Source: Bradyrhizobium sp. JYMT SZCCT0428
GTDB taxonomy: Bacteria; Pseudomonadota; Alphaproteobacteria; Rhizobiales; Xanthobacteraceae
Reading direction: 5' to 3'
Length of the DNA stretch: 64,000 nt
Assembly (NCBI RefSeq): GCF_018131075.1
Contig: NZ_JAFCLS010000012.1
Coordinates: 62,001-126,000, forward strand
The position numbers and the translations under genes were made by a program. This document shows positions 19,791 to 27,762 of this stretch, piece by piece (within the stretch, counting starts at the first letter, position 1; every line of letters starts with the position of its first letter). The notes beneath the pieces are model-generated. The model was not told the origin of the DNA and searched no databases. It worked only from the letters and a program-made list of their open reading frames with translations.

Positions 19791-20072
19791 ATGTCCCAAG
19801 AGTTTCGTGCTCATTCCCTTGAGCAGTCCTTTGCCGGCGCGCCGGAGTTTACCTCGCCGCATCCGCACGACCTTGCGCCCCATGAAATTGTTCCGATGCT
19901 GATCGGTTCCACCGTCGAGGCGGTCGAGCGCGAGCTCGTGGTGCAGACGCTGGCGCGGTGCGACGGCAATCGCACCCGCGCGGCGCGCGTGCTCGGCCTT
20001 TCCGTGCGCACGCTGCGCAACAAGATCCGCCTGTACACCACCGACGGGCTCGACGTTCCCGGGCCTGAGTAG
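19791..20072 (+). CDS. Small Fis-type helix-turn-helix regulator
   Basis: A 93-residue protein whose C-terminal half is a Fis/NtrC-type DNA-binding domain (EAVERELVVQTLARCDGNRT, then AARVLGLSVRTLRNKIRLY). There is no AAA+ or receiver domain, so it is a freestanding HTH protein. GGGAGG before ATG 19791 fixes the start. Comparable stand-alone Fis-like proteins in alphaproteobacteria act with sigma-54 regulators, for instance in flagellar or nitrogen control; no such genes are adjacent here. The targets are unknown. Confidence 0.82.
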   Translation: MSQEFRAHSLEQSFAGAPEFTSPHPHDLAPHEIVPMLIGSTVEAVERELVVQTLARCDGNRTRAARVLGLSVRTLRNKIRLYTTDGLDVPGPE

Positions 20073-20114
20073 AAGCGGCGCGTTGCTGGCTCGCAGGGTG
20101 GATCAGACAACCCG

Positions 20115-20181
20115 CGTAGCCCGGATGAGCGCGAGCGACATCCGGGGTACGCTTATGCGGGCTACGTGCTTATGCAGGCTA
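20115..20181. repeat. Dispersed repeat (CGTAGCCCGGATGAGCG type)
   Basis: CGTAGCCCGGATGAGCGCGAGCGACATCCGGGG, then repeated GCGGGCTACGTG and GCAGGCTACAC ends. The fuller version is at 36009-36087. It lies between the Fis-like gene and the end of the caspase-like gene. Confidence 0.75.
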
Positions 20182-20215
20182 CACGACGCAACCGCGAGTC
20201 ACACCTCACTGATCC

Positions 20216-22042
20216 CTACTCCACCCGCCCGGCCCTGATCGGGTTCGACGCCCGCAGCGCCTCAAGCGCCGTGAAGGTGTTGCCGTCGAATTCACCGTCG
20301 GTGCGCCCGACCTGGAAGCCGAACTCCTTCAGCAGTTCCTGCACCTGGGCCCTGGTATCGGCGTGCCAGGCGGCGTGTTTCTTGAACAGGCTTTCGCGTG
20401 CATCCGGCGAGCCCATGCGGAAGGCGGTCAGAAGATATTCGGCCGATTGCTTGGGGTTGCGCGGCACCGCTTCGCCCTGGTCCAGCACCAGCGCATAGTT
20501 GCGCATGCCGCCGGGATGGCCGCCGGCCGCCGCGCGTTCGAACCAGCGCGCCGCTTCCACGCCATCCTTCTCAACTCCCTCTCCGCGCTCGTAGAGATAG
20601 GCAAGATCCGACATCGCCGCGCCAAGCCCCTTGTCGGCGGCCTGCCGAAACCAGAAGGCGGCCGCGCGCTTGTTTTCCTTGAGGAGTTCGCCGCCATAAT
20701 AGCAAATGCCGATCCGCCACATCGCCGCAGGATAGCCGTCCTTCGCGAGGTCAAGCAGCATGTCGAGGCCGGCGACCTTGTCGCGCTTGGCCAGCGCGTC
20801 CAGCAGTGCGCGGGCCAACTGGGCGCGCAGCCGCGGCGTGCCGGGTTCCTGCAGAATCGCGGCGACGCAGGCCGGCACGGCGTCCTTGACGCGGATATCG
20901 TCCCGCTTGACGCGCGGCGCCCGCGAGTCCGGAACGTCGGAGCCGTAGCTGGCGAGGCGATCGCAATTCGCGACCGCGTTCGGGTTGGCGAGATCGGCGC
21001 GCACCATTTGCGGCTGTCGCTTGAGAAAGTCGTTGAAGGCGCGATTGTTGAACACCGCGCGAGCCACGGGCTGTGACGGCTGCGGCGGCAGGCTGGCCAC
21101 GTCAGGCGGCCTGGCCGGCTTGTTGCTCGCGACAGGCGCTTCCTGCGCGCTCTTCGCGGGCGCTGCACCATCGCCGGCGAGATACAATTGCCCGATGATC
21201 TGGTCGTAATAGGCCGGCACCTGGGTGTGGCTGACGGTCAGCGAAAGGTCACGCACCGCGACCTGGGTGGATTTCGCGATCGCGACCAGCGTGTTCTCTT
21301 TCTTCTGAACCTCCTTGAGGAAAACCCGCGTGAACACCGAATTCGGATCGGAATCGCTGTCCGACATGCGGTCGAGCGCCGCCTGCCCGACACCAGCCGA
21401 ATAGAGCACGAACACCCCTTCCGGCGGCGTGCCCTGCGCCAGCCCGCGCACGCCGCCCAGGCTTCGGGTCGTGCCTGTCTTGAACGGGTTGTCGCGGCAG
21501 GCATCCAGCACGAACACCGAAGCGCGCGCGCCGCGGTCCTGCAGATCGGTGATGATCTTTTCGGTCTGCACCGCCTCGCCGGTGAGCAGGCTTTCCTGGC
21601 CCTGCTTCACCGGCGGAATGTCGGTCGGCAGGATGTAGTTGACGCCACGAACCTCGATGCCATGTCCGGCGTAATAGATGAGCGCGAGATCGCCCGCAGA
21701 CACCCTGTCCATGAAGGCGGAAAGCTGCCGGATGAAATCGCGGCGGTTCAGATCGGTCGCAAGCTGAACCTGGAAGCCGAGCGCTTGCAGCGAGGACGAA
21801 ACCGCCTTCGCATCGTTCACCGCCTTCTCGAGTTTTGGCACGCTCTCATAGGCATTGTTGCCCACCACCAGCGCAAGACGCTTTTCCGCGCGCGCCGGGG
21901 TCGCCGACACCGCCGCAACAAGGGCGAAAACGGCGAAGGTCGCGCGAACGGCGGATTTGGCTGCGGAACGCAAGAGTTCGTCCTTGAAATAAACTGCGGC
22001 TTCTATGCCGCCCGAAAATGCTGCGATCAGCTCGAGCAGCAT
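20216..22042 (-). CDS. Secreted caspase-like (C14) protein with Sel1 repeats
   Basis: A 608-residue protein. After a hydrophobic signal (ATFAVFALVAAVSATPARA) comes a caspase p20-like domain: RLALVVGNNAYESVPKLEKAVNDA, the His127 loop (IYYAGHGIE) and the Cys182 loop (VFVLDACRDNPF). Both catalytic residues are present. A Pro-rich linker follows. Residues about 420-540 carry Sel1-type repeats (AMWRIGICYYGGELL; AMSDLAYLYERGEGVEKDG; GMRNYALVLDQGEAVPRNP), and the end (VQELLKEFGFQVGRTDGEFDG) resembles a peptidoglycan-binding fold. Orthocaspase/Sel1 fusions are frequent in rhizobia and likely act in the periplasm; substrates are unknown. The true start may be a TTG about 23 codons inside. Confidence 0.87.
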   Translation of the reverse strand: MLLELIAAFSGGIEAAVYFKDELLRSAAKSAVRATFAVFALVAAVSATPARAEKRLALVVGNNAYESVPKLEKAVNDAKAVSSSLQALGFQVQLATDLNRRDFIRQLSAFMDRVSAGDLALIYYAGHGIEVRGVNYILPTDIPPVKQGQESLLTGEAVQTEKIITDLQDRGARASVFVLDACRDNPFKTGTTRSLGGVRGLAQGTPPEGVFVLYSAGVGQAALDRMSDSDSDPNSVFTRVFLKEVQKKENTLVAIAKSTQVAVRDLSLTVSHTQVPAYYDQIIGQLYLAGDGAAPAKSAQEAPVASNKPARPPDVASLPPQPSQPVARAVFNNRAFNDFLKRQPQMVRADLANPNAVANCDRLASYGSDVPDSRAPRVKRDDIRVKDAVPACVAAILQEPGTPRLRAQLARALLDALAKRDKVAGLDMLLDLAKDGYPAAMWRIGICYYGGELLKENKRAAAFWFRQAADKGLGAAMSDLAYLYERGEGVEKDGVEAARWFERAAAGGHPGGMRNYALVLDQGEAVPRNPKQSAEYLLTAFRMGSPDARESLFKKHAAWHADTRAQVQELLKEFGFQVGRTDGEFDGNTFTALEALRASNPIRAGRVE

Positions 22043-22269
22043 CTTAAAGGCTCAGTCCGGCACTTTGAAAGAGCGTATCATCACCCTTGAGCCAAGTGCG
22101 TCGCCTCGCGCGCAAGTAAAATTTCCCGCCCGGACTGCGACAAATCAACCCGACGGGCAAATCAGTTCTGATTGTCAGAATTCGTGTCAAGCCCTGAAAT
22201 GAAAAATATTTCTGTTTCCCAGAATGAAAATCAGGTGCATATGTTTGGCCATCCCGTCCCACTCAGAGG

Positions 22270-22660
22270 GCGCCGGCCGTCGTCACGGACGTTGGACGGG
22301 TTGCGGTGGACGCTTGTTTGCGCTGAGACGATGGCGCGGACTAAGCGTACGGCAAAACCGTGTGGTCCTGGCACCCGTTGCAGGTGTCAAGTTGCCGGAG
22401 AAGCGCGAGCTGAACCGGCAGCGACGGAGTCAACCAAGAACTCGTCTCCGGGGAGAGCACGATATAAGCCGTAAAGCCATTGCGCAGGGAATGTCGGATG
22501 TTCTCCGCTGCCCTGTATGCTCATGTGCACCTTGTTTTGTGCAAGCCGCACATGAGACCGCGGGTGCAGCGCGCATCCGGCATTCCCTGCGCCCTCTATT
22601 TTTTGGGGGCGGGAAGTTTCTGGCAAAGCTCGGGCGCGATGCGCCGCGAGGCTGCGAAGT
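22270..22660. repeat. Long dispersed repeat with inverted arms, non-coding
   Basis: No convincing gene exists here. The distal part has arms GCGCAGGGAATGTCGGATG (22482-22500) and CATCCGGCATTCCCTGCGC (22574-22592), inverted with one mismatch, enclosing a second pair CTCATGTGC / GCACATGAG. Sequence like this recurs as an intergenic element in Bradyrhizobium (from memory, not searched). The bases 22270-22480 precede it in the same orientation and may belong to the same unit. Confidence 0.6.
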
Positions 22661-22712
22661 TATATCTGCTGTTGGAAAACTGAATTGAGAATGCGCGCCA
22701 CGCAAATGGTCG

Positions 22713-22818
22713 GCTCCCTCCCCCTTGCGGGGGAGGGTTGGGGAGAGGGGTAAGCCACGCACACCGCTTATGCCGCCACCCCTCTCCCTAGCCCTCCCCC
22801 GCAAGGGGGGAGGGAACG
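22713..22818. repeat. Dispersed palindromic repeat (CTCCCCCTTGCGGGGGAGGG type)
   Basis: GGCTCCCTCCCCCTTGCGGG, then GAGGGTTGGGGAGAGGGG, is mirrored by CCCCTCTCCCTAGCCCTC and CCCCGCAAGGGGGGAGGGA. Four G/C-tract arms give a cruciform-like element. Confidence 0.85.
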
Positions 22819-22920
22819 ATCCCGCCACGCAGTTGCGAGGAGCGCAAGCACATAGATGATTGCAAGCCATACGCGGGTTGGGCAGTGTATTCCCAAGCGC
22901 CCAAATTCCGGAGAAGCCCC

Positions 22921-23033
22921 ATGCCCATCCAGCATTTCCTCCCTCCCGCCGGCATCAAGTCGCCGCCGCTGTCGTTTGCCGCCCGCGTCGGCGATCTGCT
23001 GTTCATCTCGGGGATTCCCGGCTTCGAGACGAC
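22921..23033 (+). pseudogene. RidA-family gene, N-terminal fragment
   Basis: MPIQHFLPPAGIKSPPLSFA, then RVGDLLFISGIPGF, is the beginning of a RidA/YjgF enamine deaminase. After Phe the reading passes into inverted glutathione S-transferase sequence and hits TAA at 23036-23038. The matching C-terminal part of the gene lies on the other strand at 23174-23455. Confidence 0.85.
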
Positions 23034-23169
23034 ATAAGGCAGCTGCCCGCGCGGCGCCGACGACGGCGAGACGATCGGCGACAGTGAGACCATCATCGCG
23101 CATCTGGTGCGAAAATATCGCCTCACCATCGACGCCGAACAGTTCTGGATAGGAATAAAGCGTCAGCAT
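23031..23169. pseudogene. Three shuffled glutathione S-transferase fragments (two inverted, one direct)
   Basis: 23031-23065 reads on the complementary strand as SAPRGQLPYVV, the cis-Pro segment of a GST thioredoxin fold. 23063-23140 reads forward as DDGETIGDSETIIAHLVRKY and LTIDA, which should follow it directly. 23138-23169 reads on the complementary strand as MLTLYSYPELFGV, the N terminus of the same protein. The pieces belong to one metaxin/Tom37-like GST seen in Bradyrhizobium but are out of order and in mixed orientation. Confidence 0.82.
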
Positions 23170-23173
23170 CGCG

Positions 23174-23455
23174 TCACCGCGCCTTCAGCGACGCCACGCC
23201 CTCGATCTCGATCAGCATCTGCGGGTTCGGCAGCGCCACCACCACGCAGGTGGTGCGCGCCGGATAGGGCGCCGGCCCGAACGCTTCCGCATAGAGCTTG
23301 TTCATGGTGGCGACGTCGGACGCGCGCGTCAGCAGCACGTTGACCTTGACCAGATCGCGGAGTGTCGCGTTGGCTTCAACGAGGATGCGCTTGATGTTGA
23401 TCACGACGTTGCCGAACTGCGCCTCGAAGCCGTCGGGCAGCGCGCCTTTTTCGTC
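23174..23455 (-). pseudogene. RidA-family gene, C-terminal fragment, inverted
   Basis: The complementary strand reads DEKGALPDGFEAQFGNVVIN through LVEANATLRDLVKVNVLLTR and PYPARTTCVVVALPNPQML to IEGVASLKAR and a stop. The RidA catalytic Arg (YPARTTC) is present. The frame continues upstream into GST-derived residues, giving a 134-residue chimeric open frame from 23578. Its missing start is the fragment at 22921-23033 on the other strand. A functional product seems unlikely, though the chimeric frame is open. Confidence 0.85.
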
Positions 23456-23553
23456 GGCGAGCTTGAGGAAGGCGAACACTTTCAGCCCATAGCCGTTATT
23501 GTCGGCGAACGCCGAGGCGTCGAACAGGTGCTCATGGACGAACGGCACGCCCG
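23456..23553 (-). pseudogene. Two glutathione S-transferase N-domain fragments in swapped order, inverted
   Basis: On the complementary strand the frame reads GVPFVHEHLFDASA and then FADNNGYGLKVFAFLKLA. In an intact GST the second segment precedes the first (LFGV-ADNNGYGLKVFAFLKLA-GVPFVHEHLFDASA). They are fused in frame to the RidA C-terminal fragment. Confidence 0.82.
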
Positions 23554-24014
23554 CCGCACTGACGCCGGCGCAGCGCATGACCGATCATCTGGTCACGCGC
23601 ATGCTCGACGATCTCTATTGGGTGATGTCGTATTCGCGCTGGAAAGACGATCGGTATTTCCCCGCCTTCCGTGACGGCTTCATGGCGCAGCATGCGCAGA
23701 TCGACGAAGCCGGGCTGAACAAGGCGCGGGACTACAACGCGCAGCGCTATTATTATCAGGGCATCGGCCGCTACACGCCCGACCAGGCCTACGCGCGCGG
23801 GCTTTCGGATCTGCAGGTGCTGGCTGATCTGATTCCGTCGGATGGATATGTGCATGGGGTGACGCCGACCAGCGTCGATGCCGGCATCTACGGCTTCATC
23901 GCCAACATCCACTTCTTCCCGATCCCGACGCCGCTGAAGGCGTTCGTATCGGATCATCCCAATCTCGTGCGCCATTGCGAGACGATCCACGCAATGGTGA
24001 GCAAGAAATCGTAG
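23553..24014 (+). pseudogene. Glutathione S-transferase, C-terminal domain fragment
   Basis: Forward frame ALTPAQRMTDHLVTRMLDDL, then YWVMSYSRWKDDRYFPAFRD, YYYQGIGRYTPDQAYARGLS and SVDAGIYGFIANIHFF to a stop at 24014: the all-helical C domain of the same metaxin-like GST. ATG 23577 could start a 145-residue protein (MTDHLVT...), but it would lack the whole thioredoxin fold that binds glutathione. The first four codons continue the broken LTIDA...ALTPAQR join. Confidence 0.85.
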
Positions 24015-24033
24015 GGTGGTTACGCTCCAACCT

Positions 24034-24117
24034 CGTCATTGCGAGGAGCGAAGCGACGAAGCAATCCATGTCTCAGCAAGCGGAGAGATGGATTGCTTCG
24101 CTCCGCTCGCAATGACG
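24034..24117. repeat. Dispersed palindromic repeat (CGTCATTGCGAGGAGCG type)
   Basis: Outer ends CGTCATTGCGAGGAGCGAAG and CTCCGCTCGCAATGACG, inner arms GAAGCAATCCAT / ATGGATTGCTTC. Nearly the same as the element at 17040-17124. It directly follows the scrambled GST/RidA stretch. Confidence 0.88.
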
Positions 24118-24147
24118 CGGATAGAGCGCGGCCAAATCGCGAGCGCC

Positions 24148-24588
24148 CTACCTCAGCGTAATCGCCAAGCCGCTGAGATCCGCATTCGCCATCAGCCCGG
24201 TTTGCTGGCCGGCGAGCTCGAGCACCGCGCCCTTCTGGTTGGTGAGCACGATCGCACGCGCGCCGCGGCCGATCGCAAGGCCCGCGCCCGCCGCGCCATA
24301 GACGCCGGCGACGTCGGACGGGCGGTAGATGTTGCTGACGCGGCCGCGCAGCACGGTCTTCGAGCCGCCGAACACCAGGCCGTAATCCAGCCCGCCGGTG
24401 GAAAGCGCGTAGCGCCGGCCGCGGAAGTTCAGCGTGCCGCTGCCGCCGGAGCCGCCGATGACCCATCCAGCCTTGTAGATCGTCATCGCGATGGTGCCCT
24501 CATCGGCGCGGGCGACGGAGGACAGCGCGGCGCCGGCGAACGCCGTTAGCGCGACGAGCGCTACTCGAATGGCAGATGACTTCTTCAT
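24148..24588 (-). CDS. Secreted Gly-rich protein of unknown function
   Basis: A 146-residue protein with a signal peptide (VALVALTAFAGAALSSVARA) and a Gly/Ala-rich beta domain (MTIYKAGWVIGGSGGSGTLN; YGLVFGGSKTVLRGRVSNIY; GLAIGRGARAIVLTNQKGAV). The hydrophobic glycine pattern resembles SYLF- or DUF1134-like envelope proteins, but I cannot assign it. ATG 24588 follows AGGAAAC. It is probably periplasmic or outer-membrane associated. Confidence 0.72.
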   Translation of the reverse strand: MKKSSAIRVALVALTAFAGAALSSVARADEGTIAMTIYKAGWVIGGSGGSGTLNFRGRRYALSTGGLDYGLVFGGSKTVLRGRVSNIYRPSDVAGVYGAAGAGLAIGRGARAIVLTNQKGAVLELAGQQTGLMANADLSGLAITLR

Positions 24589-24860
24589 GCAGTGTTTCCT
24601 TGAGGTGGAGAGCGAGCGCCGCGACGGTGAATCAGGTCGCGCTTGCCCGATTGTAACCGATTGACGGGATCGACAAAGCTTATTCACGCCGCGCGATTTG
24701 CAGGGTTCCATCGCGCCTCAAGCCTGGCCATTTCCGCGCCTCGGCTTTGAACCAATCGGACACTTGGGGGACATAATTCATGACCGGGACATGACGTCTC
24801 GGGCGCCTCCCCGATGGCACGCGGGAGAGCAGCAAACCCCCTGATATTTGGAGACCCTCG

Positions 24861-25115
24861 ATGCGCCGTCTTTGCCTCCTCGCCGCCACCGCCGCTGTTG
24901 CCGTCACCACGCTTGCCGCCATGAGCCCCGCCGAGGCCTCCTTCCACCTGATCCGCTGGCAGGATTCCGGCTTCTGCCAGATCTGGGACCAGAGCATCCC
25001 GACCGCGCCGTATCCGGGCAACTACACCGTCGTCGTCGGCAGCGAAGTGCCGACCTTCGGCGACGCGCTGGTGCTCAAAGACGGCCTGCTGCACAACGGC
25101 ACTTGCTCGTTCTGA
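24861..25115 (+). CDS. Small secreted protein, copy 1 of a tandem pair
   Basis: An 84-residue protein: signal peptide (LCLLAATAAVAVTTLAAMSPAEA), then a mature part of about 58 residues with two cysteines (GFCQIWDQSIPT ... GTCSF) that could form a disulfide. Family unknown. GGAG nine bases before the ATG. A clean terminator follows. The frame at 25204-25404 is a degenerate second copy of the mature part. Confidence 0.78.
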   Translation: MRRLCLLAATAAVAVTTLAAMSPAEASFHLIRWQDSGFCQIWDQSIPTAPYPGNYTVVVGSEVPTFGDALVLKDGLLHNGTCSF

Positions 25116-25138
25116 GCGCGGCGTTAACGCTTCGATCG

Positions 25139-25162
25139 AGGCCGGCCCTGCCGGCCTTTTTC
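25139..25162 (+). terminator. Intrinsic terminator of the small secreted protein gene
   Basis: Stem AGGCCGGC / GCCGGCCT with loop CCT, followed by TTTTT. A second GC-rich hairpin of similar sequence follows the paralogous copy at 25439-25469, so the terminator was probably duplicated with the gene. Confidence 0.88.
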
Positions 25163-25203
25163 GTGGCGGAGAAATTGAACCAATCACGCTTTCGCCACAC
25201 TCA

Positions 25204-25404
25204 ATGAATGCCCGGATCCCCATCGGGCGCCGACCCCGCCAGCGCCGCTGGGAAGGCACCGGCGCCTGCCAGATCTGTGACGAGAGCATTCCGACCAAGC
25301 CGATCCCCTCGAACTACAAGACCGTCAGCAAGCCGGTCCCGACCTTCGCCGCAGCGATCGCGATCAAGGACGGCATGCTCCAGAAGGGCGCCTGCAATAT
25401 CTAG
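25204..25404 (+). pseudogene. Headless tandem copy of the small secreted protein
   Basis: The C-terminal 46 residues (ACQICDESIPTKPIPSNYKT, then PVPTFAAAIAIKDGMLQKGA, CNI) align along their length with the mature part of the neighbour at 24861-25115 (FCQIWDQSIPTAPYPGNYTV...DALVLKDGLLHNGTCSF). The first 20 residues are basic (MNARIPIGRRPRQRRWEGTG) and show no signal peptide or ribosome site. It is best read as a duplicate that lost its promoter, start and secretion signal, though a short cytosolic product is conceivable. Confidence 0.75.
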
Positions 25405-25438
25405 GCTTGCGCTCTCCAGCAACATGAATTCGTCGATC

Positions 25439-25478
25439 AAGGCCGGTGGGTTGATACCCCGCCGGCCTTGCTGTTTTG
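25439..25478 (+). terminator. Hairpin after the headless copy
   Basis: AAGGCCGGTGGG pairs with CCCCGCCGGCCTT (one bulge) around TTGATA, then TGCTGTTTT. It resembles the terminator after the intact copy. Confidence 0.6.
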
Positions 25479-25592
25479 CTCCATGCTCCGCACACCTGCC
25501 CCGCGCTGCTCGCACCATCCGGGGGCTGACGGCGCGCAATCCGCATCCTAGTATGCCCCTCACATAAAAACAGAACCGTTGAGGAAACATCC

Positions 25593-26360
25593 ATGCCCCT
25601 GCTCCAAAATCACATCGCTGTCATCACCGGCGCAGGCTCCGGCATCGGGCGCGCGATCGCGAAAGGCTACGCCAGCGAGGGCGCGCGCGTGGTGCTGCTC
25701 GACATGAACGAGCAGGCCGCTGCCAGCGTCGCCGGCGAAATCCGCGACGCCGGCGGCAAGGCGGAGAGCTTCCTGCTCGACGTCACCAAGCGCGAGGACT
25801 GCGTCGCGATCGCCAGGCGCGTCGCCGACAAAATCGGACAGGTCTCCATCCTGGTCAACAATGCCGGCATCGCCCGCCGCAACGGCATGCTGGGCGCAGC
25901 CGAAGCCGTGATCAACGATTGGGAAGACATCATCGCGATCAACCTCACAGGTGTTTTCAATGTGACGCATGCGTTCCTCGAGCCCTTGCGCGCCGCCAAG
26001 GGACGCATCGTCAATATCGGCTCGATCCAGTCGTTCGTGCATCTGAAGACGCCGAGTTCGCCGGCCTACACCGCCTCCAAGCACGGCGTGCTCGGCTTCA
26101 CCAAGGCGCTCGCCGCCGAACTCGGCAAGGACGGCGTCCGCGTCAACGCGATCGGCCCGGGCTTCATCGAGACGCCGCTGAACGAAAAGGTCCGCGCCAG
26201 CAATCCGGCGCTGGCGAAGGTGTTCGTCGACCACACCCCGCTCGGCCGCGCCGGCACCGCCGAAGACATTGTCGGCCCCGCGGTCTTCCTGGCGTCCGAT
26301 CTGTCCGCCTATGTGTCAGGGTCGATCGTGATGGTGGATGGCGGCTACCGGACCGTCTGA
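25593..26360 (+). CDS. Short-chain dehydrogenase/reductase (FabG-like)
   Basis: A 255-residue classical SDR. The NAD(P)-binding TGAGSGIGRAIAKGYASEG is near residue 10, followed by the Asp of VVLLDMNE (favouring NAD+), NNAG near residue 90, catalytic Ser in NIGSIQSF, and Tyr/Lys in PAYTASKHG. The C-terminal GSIVMVDGGYRTV is typical. The substrate is unknown; sugar, polyol or 3-oxoacyl reduction are all possible. ATG follows GAGGAAACATCC. The P450 gene 119 bp downstream runs the same way and may share a pathway. Confidence 0.92.
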   Translation: MPLLQNHIAVITGAGSGIGRAIAKGYASEGARVVLLDMNEQAAASVAGEIRDAGGKAESFLLDVTKREDCVAIARRVADKIGQVSILVNNAGIARRNGMLGAAEAVINDWEDIIAINLTGVFNVTHAFLEPLRAAKGRIVNIGSIQSFVHLKTPSSPAYTASKHGVLGFTKALAAELGKDGVRVNAIGPGFIETPLNEKVRASNPALAKVFVDHTPLGRAGTAEDIVGPAVFLASDLSAYVSGSIVMVDGGYRTV

Positions 26361-26402
26361 GCCGACGGGACCCGCGATTTGGTGCGGGAACCCAACAAAA
26401 AC

Positions 26403-26430
26403 GGATTGCCGGGTCAGGCCCGGCAATGAC
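26403..26430. repeat. Truncated dispersed repeat
   Basis: GGATTGCCGGGtcaggCCCGGCAATGAC: one half of a CCGGGCAATGAC-type hairpin, between the SDR and P450 genes. Confidence 0.6.
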
Positions 26431-26479
26431 ATACTTGCCTAGGCAACTAAGTTAGCTCTCCCACCCACGGCAGCCGATC

Positions 26480-27652
26480 ATGTCCAACGCCCCGCATTTC
26501 GACATCGACGTACCAACGTTCTGGGCCGATCCCTATCCGGCCCTGGCGCGGATGCGGAAGGAAGCACCGATCGCGTTCGTGCCGCAGCTGGGCTCGACCG
26601 TGTTCACACGGCGGGACGACATCTTCACCCAGGAAAAACGCATCGACGTGTTCTCCTCGCATCAGCCGGCGGGGCTGATGAACACGCTGATGGGCCACAA
26701 CATGATGCGCAAGGATGGCGATGCGCATATGTCGGAGCGCGCGGCGATGTTTCCGGCGGTGTCGCCGCGCACCGTGCGCGACACCTGGGTGCGCCAGTTC
26801 CAGGCCCATGCCGACCGCATCCTCGACGAGCTCGTGCCGCAGGGCAAAGCCGATCTGTGCAAGGCGCTGGCGCTGCCGCTGTCGGCCGAATGCCTGAAGG
26901 ACATCACCGGGCTGACCAACATGCGCTACCAGGACATGGATGCCTGGTCGCAGGCGATGATCGACGGCATCGCCAATTACACCGGGAACAAGGAAGTCGA
27001 AGCGCGTTGCCACGCCGCGACCTCAGGCATCGATGCCGCGATCGACGACATGATCCCGGTGGTGGCCCAACATCCCAACACCTCGATCCTCAGCGTGCTC
27101 CTGGCCTCGGGCCAGAACATGGAAAGCATCCGCGCCAACATCAAGCTGGCGATCTCGGGCGGCCAGAACGAGCCGCGCGACGCCATCGCGGGCGCGACCT
27201 GGGCGCTGCTGACGCATCCCGAACAGCTCGCGCTGGTCCAGGGCGGCAAGGCGAAGTGGCTCGACGTGTTCGAGGAATATGCGCGCTGGATCGCCCCGAT
27301 CGGCATGTCGCCGCGCCGCGTTGCAAAACCGTGGTCCTATGGCGGCGTCGATTTCGAGCCGGAGGACCGCGTGTTCTTCATGTTCGGCTCCGCCAACCGT
27401 GACGAGGCCTGTTTCGGCGACCCTGACCGCTTCGACATCACCCGCAACACGTCAAAGAGCATCGCCTTCGGCGCCGGCCCGCATTATTGCGCCGGCGCCT
27501 TCGCCTCGCGCGCGATGGTCGCGGATGTCGCGCTGCCCGGTATTTTCACACGGCTCAAGGGTCTGCAACTCGACGAAAGCGAGCCGGTGCGGATCGGCGG
27601 CTGGGCGTTTCGCGGCCTGCTCAATCTGCCCGTGAGATGGAACGCGCACTAG
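26480..27652 (+). CDS. Cytochrome P450
   Basis: A 390-residue bacterial P450. The heme loop [15 protein letters not shown] carries the thiolate ligand Cys337; the K-helix ExxR is in EEYARW. The I-helix reads [14 protein letters not shown], with Asn-Glu-Pro where most P450s have acid-Thr, so proton delivery may differ. It is soluble and needs a ferredoxin and reductase; none lies next to it, although a Rieske reductase is 28 kb away. GC content and codon use fit the neighbours. The substrate cannot be inferred, but the preceding SDR is a possible partner. Confidence 0.93.
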   Translation: MSNAPHFDIDVPTFWADPYPALARMRKEAPIAFVPQLGSTVFTRRDDIFTQEKRIDVFSSHQPAGLMNTLMGHNMMRKDGDAHMSERAAMFPAVSPRTVRDTWVRQFQAHADRILDELVPQGKADLCKALALPLSAECLKDITGLTNMRYQDMDAWSQAMIDGIANYTGNKEVEARCHAATSGIDAAIDDMIPVVAQHPNTSILSVLLASGQNMESIRANIKLAISGGQNEPRDAIAGATWALLTHPEQLALVQGGKAKWLDVFEEYARWIAPIGMSPRRVAKPWSYGGVDFEPEDRVFFMFGSANRDEACFGDPDRFDITRNTSKSIAFGAGPHYCAGAFASRAMVADVALPGIFTRLKGLQLDESEPVRIGGWAFRGLLNLPVRWNAH

Positions 27653-27762
27653 TGTCACGCTTCACTAGGCTGTTGATCGCGGCCACAGATGCGGTTGCGT
27701 AATTGAAGCCGTCATCTAACGTCTGATATGACGCAGCCTGCGTTGACAGGCGGAGTAAGCAC

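Noticed and set aside
22430-22870. A 146-residue complementary frame over the repeat area
   Set aside because: It encodes repeat-derived strings only (such as PPLRGRARERGGG); no gene.
23174-23578. A 134-residue RidA protein with novel N terminus
   Set aside because: The first 40 residues are rearranged GST pieces, so the frame is a chimeric remnant rather than a normal RidA.
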